Part shown: positions 56,014 through 64,000 of the stretch, in pieces
Numbering within the stretch: the first letter of the stretch is position 1
How the letters are laid out: every line of letters begins with the position of its first letter
Assembly (NCBI GenBank): GCA_003988855.1
Contig: QYAI01000028.1
Coordinates: 186,001 to 250,000, forward strand
Direction of reading: 5' to 3'
Length of the DNA stretch: 64,000 nt
DNA from: Arachnopeziza araneosa
Lineage: Eukaryota; Ascomycota; Leotiomycetes; Helotiales; Arachnopezizaceae
Made by a program: the position numbers and the translations under genes
Notes under the pieces: generated by a model
What the model saw: the letters and a program-made list of their open reading frames with translations, nothing else
What the model was told of the DNA's origin: nothing
Databases searched by the model: none

Positions 56014-56907
56014 ATGTTTAAAGACTTCCAGATATTTGATATCGATACTCAATCTGATCCTCACGTCTCTATTCATGGCATCAAAGGTGGCTCGGGACTA
56101 CCCCTCCTTCTTCTGCATGGCTACCCCCAAACCCACCATATCTGGCACATCGTTGCCTCTGAGCTCAAGACTGAATTTACAATCGTAGCTCTTGATATCC
56201 GTGGATACGGCGCCTCTTCCAAGCCATCTGGTGTAGGACAATATGCCAAGACCATCATGGCCCGCGATTGCGTCGTTGTCATGGAGAAACTTGGGTTCTC
56301 GTCCTATTTCATTTGCGCTCATGATCGGGGTGCACGAGTAGCTCACAAATTACTGGTAGACTACCCACAACGCGTCCGCAAAGCCATATTCCTCGATATC
56401 TGCCCCACGCTAGCTATGTACAGCAAGACAGATATGGAATTCGCAAAGGCATACTTTCACTGGTTCTTCCTCATTCAACCATATCCATTACCAGAGACAA
56501 TGATCTCGCAGAACCCAAGGAATTTTTTGGAGATGTTTGTGAGGCGTCGCGTGGGACTCGACGTGTTTGCGAGGGAATGCTGGGAGGAGTATGTCGCGGT
56601 TCTCGAAGATCCCAATGCTGTGCATGCTATGTGCGAAGACTATAGAGCGGCAGCTTCAATTGATATGGAAGAAGCAAGAAAGGATATCGCAGGAGGGAGG
56701 TTGATCAAGACTCCATTGAGAGTATTGTGGGGAAAGCATGGTGTTATTGAGAAGTGTTTTGACGCCTTGGAGGAGTGGAGGGCTGTCGCAGAAGTTGGAG
56801 TCGAGATGAGTGGACAGAGCGTGAACTGTGGGCATTATTTAGCAGAAGAAGCACCAGAGGTTGTAGTAAAGAACATTAGAGAGTATTTCGTGGATGTGGA
56901 AGAATGA
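56014..56907 (+). CDS. Haloacetate dehalogenase-like alpha/beta hydrolase
   Basis: A single-exon 297-residue frame. It shows the alpha/beta fold with oxyanion loop LLLLHGYPQTHHIWH, DIRGYGASSKP, and the nucleophile elbow SSYFICAHDRGARVAHKLLV, where the nucleophile is Asp104 rather than Ser, as in fluoroacetate/haloacetate dehalogenases and epoxide-hydrolase relatives. The cap helices contain YSKTDMEFAKAYFHWFFLIQ and ETMISQNPRNFLEMFVRRR. The acid-bearing strand is PLRVLWGKHGVIEKCFDALE, and the catalytic base is His274 in NCGHYLAEEAPEVV. Reaction by homology: hydrolysis of short halo-acids or similar esters/epoxides, cytosolic. Substrate not known. Its neighbour across a shared promoter is a tartrate/D-malate-type dehydrogenase, so both may take part in small organic acid use; this is inferred from position only. 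Confidence 0.85.
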   Translation: MFKDFQIFDIDTQSDPHVSIHGIKGGSGLPLLLLHGYPQTHHIWHIVASELKTEFTIVALDIRGYGASSKPSGVGQYAKTIMARDCVVVMEKLGFSSYFICAHDRGARVAHKLLVDYPQRVRKAIFLDICPTLAMYSKTDMEFAKAYFHWFFLIQPYPLPETMISQNPRNFLEMFVRRRVGLDVFARECWEEYVAVLEDPNAVHAMCEDYRAAASIDMEEARKDIAGGRLIKTPLRVLWGKHGVIEKCFDALEEWRAVAEVGVEMSGQSVNCGHYLAEEAPEVVVKNIREYFVDVEE

Positions 56908-57286
56908 TGGATTAGGAGCTGGGTGTATTTTTAGCCAAGCGAGTGCTTCCCTATCCAATTGCCCCACCCAAATACAACTTCAAGGAGGATATATCTTGGA
57001 ATATGTTGATGAATTGAAGTGGATGCTGAGAATATTGCAATACATGAGAATAAGGTTGTATTTTTGTATATTCCATTTCCATTTCGATTCCTATTTCTTT
57101 CTCGAAGTGTGCATATGTACTCGTAGAGGTAAGTAACGCGTCAAGCAACACGTCAAGCATGAGAAATAAGGCTGAACGGCCTTCAGCCGACTGATTCATA
57201 TCTGCCATGGACACCCACTTTGAACCTCACAGCTAGTCTTCAAGCTTCAATAGCCCAAGGTGCGATACCCATGCCATCCATCCGCG
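56908..57286. other. Intergenic, no gene seen
   Basis: 379 bp between the hydrolase stop and the HET start, holding the HET promoter. Nothing recognised. Confidence 0.4.
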
Positions 57287-58846
57287 ATGCGTCTCTTGAA
57301 TGTTAAAACTTTGAAGCTTGAAGAGTACTTCGGCAGGGACATGCCAAAGTATGCCATCCTCTCGCACTGCTGGGGGAAATGGGAAGTCAGCTTTCAAGAT
57401 ATCAACGGCCCAGATTGGAAGAATCTGCCAGGACATACGAAAATCGTGTCCGCATGTCGTCAGACTGAGAAAGATGGTCTAAATTATATCTGGATAGACA
57501 CGTGCTGTATCGATAAAAGTAGCACTGCCGAACTCTCCGAAGCAATCAACTCGATGTACATGTGGTACTGGAATTCCGTTATTTGTTACGCTTATCTCGC
57601 GGACGTAAAGAGAATCAACGTGGATTCACAGTTTTCCCGTAGTCGATGGTTTACCCGAGGCTGGACACTTCAAGAACTTATTGCGCCAGCCCAAGTTCTT
57701 TTTTTTGATCAGAACTGGCTCCCAGTGGGGGAAAAATCAACCCTGACAACTTCCATTGTGAGCATCACCAAGATTCAAGAAGAAGTATTGCGGAACCGCT
57801 GGGCGCTTTCATCAATGAGCGTAGCAAGGAAAATGTCGTGGGCTGCAGGGAGGAAGACAACTCGTATCGAGGATGTCGCATATTCCCTTCTGGGAATATT
57901 TGACGTGAATATGCCTCTGTTATACGGCGAAGGAGACAAAGCGTTCATCCGGCTGCAAGAACAGATACTGAAGGAGTCAGACGATCAATCGCTTTTTGCG
58001 TGGAGTTCCCTTCTACAAGACGCATTTGACAATGAGCTTGGGCTGGGGTTGCTTGCCCCAAACCCAATATGCTTTATGGATTCTGGAGATGTGGTGTGTA
58101 TTCCGAGTCCAGCAGGAAGTCATCCATTCACAATCACCAATAAAGGACTGCATATCACAATGCAATTGTCACCTTGTGATCAACACCACTATATTGCTTT
58201 ACTTGGCTGCCACTACGAAATGGATTTTTCTGGATGTCTTGGTATCACTCTGAAGAACACTGGCGCTCTCGACGTCTACCGGAGAGTCTGCCGCCAGTAC
58301 GAGAGCGGGCTAAGAATATGCACTCCTACAGAAACCGCACAAGCCAAGGAATATGATATATACATTGTCAATACGCCCTTCAAATTGGCTTCATTCATGG
58401 ACAGATATGACATATTCCTTATCACGTCAGACTCGGCGCTAAGCTTTGGGTATAAGATCGTCGAGGTCGCGCCCAAAGGAGTATTGTGGAGTATGGAGAC
58501 AAATGTATTAAAATACAAGTGGGAGATGCCTTTCGCCGTGATGAAATTCCATAATGATAGGTTGAACAACGGTTTCTTTGTAGCCCTAATCCCGGAGTCT
58601 GAGGGGGAAAGCCGTGGCGAGGTTATTATCCTACCCTCACATTCGTGGACAACACAATACATGATGAGTATCTTACCAACCTTGGACCTCAAAGAGTGCA
58701 GCAACAAAATCGGTTTGACTCGTCCCGTCACTCCAGCCAGCGGAACAAAACCCGAGATCTTCAGCCATGTCACTGCGAGGCTCAAGGAGGAAATAAGACT
58801 CAACCAACAGGTTTATGTCTTGGAAGTTGAAATGTCGTGCGCTTGA
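57287..58846 (+). CDS. HET-domain (heterokaryon incompatibility) protein
   Basis: A single 519-residue exon from Met 57287; nine further in-frame residues upstream are less likely because the family starts MRLLNVKTLKLEEYF. The HET domain occupies residues ~1-220: YAILSHCWGKWEVSFQDING, YIWIDTCCIDKSSTAELSEA, VICYAYLADV, SRWFTRGWTLQELIAPAQVL and AYSLLGIFDVNMPLLYGEG. The C-terminal 290 residues (LFAWSSLLQDAFDNELGLGL, GSHPFTITNKGLHITMQLSP) match the usual second half of stand-alone HET proteins, with no ATPase. Such proteins act in nonself recognition and cell death, alone or as partners of NLRs. No stop or frameshift is seen. The NLR of the same HET class lies 7 kb away. Confidence 0.9.
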   Translation: MRLLNVKTLKLEEYFGRDMPKYAILSHCWGKWEVSFQDINGPDWKNLPGHTKIVSACRQTEKDGLNYIWIDTCCIDKSSTAELSEAINSMYMWYWNSVICYAYLADVKRINVDSQFSRSRWFTRGWTLQELIAPAQVLFFDQNWLPVGEKSTLTTSIVSITKIQEEVLRNRWALSSMSVARKMSWAAGRKTTRIEDVAYSLLGIFDVNMPLLYGEGDKAFIRLQEQILKESDDQSLFAWSSLLQDAFDNELGLGLLAPNPICFMDSGDVVCIPSPAGSHPFTITNKGLHITMQLSPCDQHHYIALLGCHYEMDFSGCLGITLKNTGALDVYRRVCRQYESGLRICTPTETAQAKEYDIYIVNTPFKLASFMDRYDIFLITSDSALSFGYKIVEVAPKGVLWSMETNVLKYKWEMPFAVMKFHNDRLNNGFFVALIPESEGESRGEVIILPSHSWTTQYMMSILPTLDLKECSNKIGLTRPVTPASGTKPEIFSHVTARLKEEIRLNQQVYVLEVEMSCA

Positions 58847-60792
58847 CTATGTAGCTCACATGCTGCAGATTATCATACTCTATTGTAATAAAGTAGCTCA
58901 TAATTATACCACTTTGAGAACGACAAATATTCCAAGCATAAATGAGCTCTCTCATATGTCATCTCATGAGCAACTCTCAAAACACAACATGAGACCAAGC
59001 AAGATCAAACAAACCATCCGCATGCCAAAGCCCTGCAAGCGCAGAGAACGACCATCGTTCGACACGGAAAAGAAACGACACATTCCAGAACCCAAGACGC
59101 AGGAATGCGGGCCGTACCTTCCCTTCCCTCCCATTCCCAACCGCTGCCACCCATATATGGACCGTCGACTGGGCGCGCGACCAGAAAAAAAAACCCCTAG
59201 CGAGCTGTATCAAAACAAAAGAGCGAGCGAGAGAAAAGCAAAAAAGCGAAGATCAGAGCACCGGCTCCGCAATTGCAACTCACCCAACCCAACCCAACAC
59301 CAACACCAACACCAACGGGCGCTCGAGTCACGTCGCATCGCATCGCATCCTATCGCATGTCACCCAGCCCAGACCCACGCGAGACCAACGGCGGTCTCTA
59401 GTAGCACGACCACAAGCACAACTCGAGTCACGTCACCGTCGTTGCGAACCCACACCTCTTCACGCCCGCGAGCGGAGCATCCCCAGCTCGAGTCACGTCA
59501 CCGACTCGGATCGGCGATCGGCTGCTCATCCCCAGCTCCGTTCAGCTCACAAGAGCTGGATGCCGGGTCATCGGCTCAGGATGACCGAGCTCTATTTGTC
59601 TCTTGGAGGTAGGCCGTCTGGATTCCAGTGCTTCCTTTCTTGCGGCGTGGAGCTTGCCAGGTCGTGATCAGCTCAATTTAACCTACCAACCGACCGGAGA
59701 AACTCCAAGACCACGGTCTCGGAATCCCATCAATATGCCTTTAGATTAAGATTAATTCATGACGCGGGACGGATCATCAAAAGCGAAGTGGTCCCACAAC
59801 ACTACCACTTGGTACCGCGGAAGCTAGGCAAAAGATGCAAAAGAAAAGGGAAAGAGGTGAAAGACAGATCCATCACAGCAGCAAGACCAATAGAAGTATT
59901 TGAAGTTGTTTCGTTTGATCACCAACACTGGGGTGCTCTCCTCTGGTGCAATCCCCTTCTGCGTGTAATAAGGTAGCGACTCCCACATATCCTTCTTGAT
60001 GTACTCTCTGCATGGCAACCATTCTGTGATATCATCTATCCATTGGTTCAACCATCGCCAGCCAGCAAAAACCTAACTCGCCTATCAATCCATCTCATCT
60101 CAAATAATCTCACTCTCACAAATCAGTAAACAGAGCCATCTTCCATCCATCCATGCATCTCCATCAAGAGCAAAAACAAGGGGAATTAAAAGAGCCATAG
60201 AGTACTTGGGGAAAGGTGAAGCGCATGAGAAGCCACGATGCAATGCGAGTCGAAAATGGAGAGGAAGAGAGATCCGAAATGCACCAACGCCTCGATGTGA
60301 ATGGTTTCGTGCAAGTTTGATATGTAGTAGTTTGTTTGTGATGTGCTGGTTGATTTCGAGTATGCGCATCAGAGTATAGAAGAATGTCGCCGTCGACGAA
60401 ATAGACGTGACTTAAAGAAAAGGGTTCTGTTTTGTACTCGGTTGATCGTAATAATTTCGTTTGCGATCATGGGGGGTGGGGTTTCGTGTTGTAGTGGGTG
60501 GCATTTGCCATGTCAGTCAAAAGAGTGTGGTCCAGGATTCCTGATCCAAGAAATAACGCAATCGATCAAAAGGATCGAGATGGTTTGATGCGCTCAAAAG
60601 TAAGTCAAAAAGTATGCGGATGCAATATGCACGCCACTGCGCCTTGCAAGATGTAAAGGGATCCGTCATTGATGTTGAGGATGGACGGTAGACGAACTCG
60701 TTCCGTGGAAGACGAGTGTCGAAGAAGATTTCTGATAGTAAAAAGACCAAACGCCCAAAATATGCCAAACGCCATGCAATGCCGAGCAAGGA
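58847..60792. other. Intergenic, about 1.9 kb, no gene supported
   Basis: A long plus frame (58815-59612) and smaller frames occur here, but the composition is low-complexity (Arg/Ser/His/Gln repeats) and there is no domain, so I do not call a gene. Pieces of note: ACCAAC triplet repeats near 59290-59316 and three CTCGAGTCACGTC motifs (separate entry). Confidence 0.5.
59322..59499 (+). repeat. Three copies of CTCGAGTCACGTC
   Basis: Exact 13-mers at 59322-59334, 59422-59434 and 59487-59499, spaced 100 and 65 bp apart, each followed by GCATCG or ACCG. They contain the core TCACGTC, near a basic-leucine-zipper/E-box-like site. No adjoining gene start explains them clearly. Confidence 0.7.
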
Positions 60793-62606
60793 TTAATAGG
60801 ATACCATGCGTCTCGTACCCACTCGATCATACCCCAGGGGGGAGTTCATACCACTCATCATTAGATCATCTCCAGTGCTCTTCGATCGATTGGGCGCTGT
60901 AGGACTGTCGTCAATTGTATTGTTGGACCCGAATGCAAAAGTTTGTGCACGGCTGAACTTTGTTCGGTTTTGTCGAAGCTTCCCCATCTCTCTCTCGCAA
61001 GTATATGCATGCTCTTTGTCGTCCATCTCGATGTAATTTTGTGGAAAGCATCTGTCTCGATGTTGAGAAAAGAAGGAGCTGTAACCACCATCGAGAATGT
61101 ACACTTCTGGGTAGCTGAGTTTGGGATAATGTTCGATATTAGTTGCACGGTCTTGCTTTCGCACATGACGGGCCATGATAGGAGCTCGGTGTGCAGAATA
61201 TTCACAATGAAATATCAGAAGACTCTTGCCTGGAAGCAGGCTCTCGAAAAGTTGGCCTGCGAGTAACTCCTTGTCATTGTAATTGACAGCACCATCAATG
61301 TGTCCACCCTCAAATTCATATTCGAATCTGCAATCGATGATCATGCGTTGATCAAAACTCAAGTCATAATCGCCGTCAAGTACCCTGAGCAGAGTTTCCT
61401 TGGTGACCCTTGGAATACTGTCTGGGGAGCCTTCTTGGAAGAAGTGAGGCAGGACAGGCTGATGAACCTCGTCCACATCCATTACGGTATAGAGACTGCT
61501 GGCTACCTGATCTTCATTTTGTCGCTTTACAACATCTGCAGGGTGCTCGAACATGCTCAACGAACGGCGAAACTGCTTCCGAGGCCGAACTAACGGATTG
61601 GAAGGTCTTCGTGTATGACTACCAATTGGAGAACCATTTCTCAGCGAGTTTCCATTCATGCTCCCGAATGGCTTGCTGAGTCTCGGAGGACCATTTGACA
61701 CCGATGGACTGTTGGCGGATTGTGGCCTTCGTTCCTGAGGCGGTGATTCCGCGAAACACTCGCCAAGCGACATCGATGTTGTGGTTGACAACTTGCTACT
61801 TCCAGCACCAAAGCGGAAGGGTGGTAATTGACTCTCCGGATTTCTTGAGGGCATTGAGCTTGTAGAATAGCCCTTTGTTCGTGTGAGAGAAGGTCGAATC
61901 AAAATAGATTTTCTTCTCCTGCAGATTAAAATTAGCGTGGCTAGCTACGGAATGGGAATGTGCAATTTCTTACTCTCCACAAGGTCTGGGAGCAGCCTCG
62001 GTGAATACAGGTCTCGGAGGAGAGGATGGCATAAGATTCTCTTCTGTCGGAGTATGTATGGGTGTCGGGGATTGGACTTCGATTTGGACAGAAAATGGCT
62101 GCTTGTGAGGTAGCGGCGAGATGTCCATCCGCTCATTCAGCGGCCCAGGTGAAGATGATGGCAGAGGAGGTGTCGTAACAAAATCTAGATATTGTCAATA
62201 TGATGATACGGTCTGAAAGGACATCATCCTTACCCCGGCCATCGAGAGTTCCGAAAAGATTGGATGTGAAAAGCGATCGACGAGGTGTAGGCAATTGAGG
62301 ACTACAATGGTCAGTTTCCTTTACAAATGTACAATCAATCCCTGCCTACCTTTTTTCGATATGGAAGTTCTGTGAGAGATCTGCTGCCAGGCTTGATGTT
62401 GGAGACGAGCCACGAATTGGGTTCATCTGAAAGTAGTCTGCTTTGGTGGTTCTCTTCATGCTGAGATCTCGAAAATTGAATGCACCTGGGCCAAATCCAT
62501 TGCTAGATAATCCTGCGTGAGGATGTGATGTGTACATGTCGTTCAAAGCCCAAGCTGGCATGAGGGATGGTGCCCGCATGGCAGCGAGTGGTGATGAAGC
62601 CTCCAT
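60793..62606 (-). CDS. cdc25: M-phase inducer phosphatase Cdc25 (Mih1-like)
   Basis: Four exons (62606-62350, 62301-62234, 62184-61974, 61918-60793) give 553 residues. N-terminal regulatory part: MEASSPLAAMRAPSLMPAWA, AFNFRDLSMKRTTKADYFQM, then SPQLPTPRRSLFTSNLFGTL, PLPHKQPFSVQIEVQSPTPI, HTPTEENLMPSSPPRPVFTE with several Ser/Thr-Pro sites. Exon joints make EKSPQLP, GRDFVTTPPL and CGERRKSILIRP. The rhodanese-like catalytic domain has PRVTKETLLRVLDGDYDLSF, IIDCRFEYEFEGGHIDGAVN and the active-site loop LLIFHCEYSAHRAPIMARHV (Cys about 417, CX5R), then YPEVYILDGGYSSFFSQHRD. It removes inhibitory Tyr/Thr phosphates from Cdk1 to start mitosis. The start follows the conserved MEASSPLAAMRAP. Confidence 0.93.
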
Positions 62607-64000
62607 AATTTTGTACGTATGTAGATGCACCGATAAGATGCTGGGTATTCCTGTTCGAAAAACTGTGGTGATGCAAGCCAATTGAACCAATCTCCAAACT
62701 ATTCCACTGCAGGGAAGTGCTCTCGAAGGTGTCAACGATCGACTCGGGGTGGGAAGTTTCCTTCACAGCTACTGTAAATTGTTCAAGGTAAGCGTAAACG
62801 ATGGTGATGATAGGACCTGGATCTGGATCTGGATCCTAAACCGCTGAGAGCCCGGGAGAACCTGGATTGTCGGATTGATAGAGATTCGGGAAAGAGCTGT
62901 TACAATTCTGAAGACATTGAGGCTCTGTGGGAGTGTCGATGGTCGGGTAGAGGGTAGAGGGTGGTCGAGAGGGCGTTTGCATTCGGTTACCTGGGATTCG
63001 CTCCGTCGAAGATGGTACATACGAAAGGTTGGGAGGGGACCTTTCGATGTCGTCGGCTTCGAGTGAGGATGAGGATGGAACAGAGGGAGGAGGTGAAGAT
63101 AAAAGAGCAGACGGAGACCGGGCCAGGAATTGAATTGGAGCTGCTCCTGGCTGGGTTGGTGGAGCAGGAGGGTTGTTGTCCGGGCGATTTCCTCCAAATC
63201 GGTTGCTGGCTCGTTGGAGGGAGCCAGAGCCCGGTCGGCTTTTTAGCTCCGTTTGGACAGCGGGGATGCGCCTTGAACCAGAACTGATCTGTCGCTGGTG
63301 CAAACGCCGCAAAAGCAGGGAACCAGCCAAGAAGTTTCTGGTTGCTATTTGGGGAGGTGGTGTGGTGTGGTGTACTGTACTGTACTAGATGCGATGTGGC
63401 GATGGGATCTCGTCGTGCGATGCGATCTCTCGTCTCCCACACACGGGAGAGCAGCAGCCTTCGGTGAAAAAGCAATGCTCGTCCTTCTTGTGGCTCCCTC
63501 TTCACTTATCTACGTCTGACACATACTGTACGTACTGTAGAAGAAGAAGCTCGGGGATGAGGCGCTTTGATTTCCAGGCCTCATCACTGACCATCGGGAC
63601 TTTTTGGGCTCATGAACACTCTATACTACCCCCAACCTGGCCAATATCCAGCAACGCGTCTGTGTCCATCCATCCACTCTTTATCCGAACCACCACGCCA
63701 GGAGAACGAGCACAAGTAGGGACCATAGTTGTGATTTATGCACGCATCGTTTCGTGCGTCTCATCTTGACGGAGCATCAGATTATCCAACATCCTGTCGT
63801 GCGTGCGTGCATGGAGGTGGTGTGGAGAGCGACAACGAGGTCAACCGGTTTACGCGACTGTCAATATTTACAACGCGTCTCCCCAATTGACCTCGAGAGT
63901 CCTTCAAATCCCGTTTTCGTCTCAACGCAATTACCTGCGACTGGAGTCTCCCTCTGCTAATCCAATCAACCGCACTCTCTCGTCTCTGGGCTCTTCATCT
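62607..64000. other. Upstream region of cdc25 (possible long 5' leader)
   Basis: 1.4 kb without a supported gene. Minus-strand frames (for example 63330-62836, starting MAGSLLLRRLHQRQIS and Ser/Pro-rich) are low-complexity and lie upstream of the cdc25 start; they may be upstream ORFs or simply leader sequence, as long 5' leaders are common for cell-cycle regulators. A TCTGGATCTGGATCTGGATCC repeat is near 62819-62836. The window ends inside this stretch. Confidence 0.4.

Noticed and set aside
58815..59612. 265-residue plus-strand frame
   Set aside because: Low-complexity Arg/Ser/Gln/His composition, no domain, start overlaps the HET gene's end in another frame; looks like chance openness in GC-rich DNA.

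Overview
The window is nuclear DNA of a filamentous ascomycete. Genes carry short GT-AG introns (mostly 45-80 nt), many families are fungus-specific (Zn2Cys6 regulator, HET domains, HET-NB-ARC-TPR NLR, CipC/DUF3759, Mnr2-type CorA transporter), and there are no operons, bacterial ribosome sites or CRISPR arrays. The protein repertoire and the Cdc25 N-terminus feel like Leotiomycetes (Helotiales), but that placement is inference. All family calls rest on reading motifs and splice joints by eye; no database search was run.

Layout. 1-7.4 kb is a conserved core block: elongin-A, THO subunit 7, tubulin cofactor A and an Mnr2/Alr-type Mg2+ transporter. 8.4-20 kb is accessory and decayed: an orphan DUF7025-like protein, a broken DUF7708 gene, a BAHD-like acyltransferase stopped by a single in-frame TAG, an intact MFS transporter and a broken copy of a fungus-specific repeat-family gene. 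20-31 kb holds metabolic genes: a GNAT acetyltransferase, a bacterial-looking alpha/beta hydrolase, a membrane-anchored SDR, a GPI-type surface protein, a bifunctional pseudouridine-degrading enzyme (glycosidase plus kinase) and a conserved protein of unknown function. 31-36 kb has a Zn2Cys6 regulator, an F-box protein and a degenerate minisatellite. 36.9-42.4 kb is conserved again: CipC, prohibitin-2, CstF-64/Rna15 and a zinc-type alcohol dehydrogenase.

43-54 kb is a second decayed, AT-rich accessory island: an ankyrin pseudogene, an SPX fragment, a large HET-NB-ARC-TPR NLR gene, the N-terminus of an Arp1-type amidase, and a GDPD-domain fragment. The SPX and GDPD fragments lie on the same strand in the order of Gde1 (SPX-ankyrin-GDPD) glycerophosphodiesterases and flank the NLR, as if one Gde1-like gene had been split. 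54.3-58.8 kb has a tartrate/D-malate-type dehydrogenase divergent from a haloacetate-dehalogenase-like hydrolase, then an intact HET protein. The window ends with the Cdc25 mitotic phosphatase and its long upstream region.

The strongest unusual signals are the split Gde1-like remnant around an NLR, the NLR with near-identical 126-bp TPR repeats and an assembly defect inside them, the acyltransferase with one stop codon, and the dispersed CGAAGTGCAACA minisatellite.
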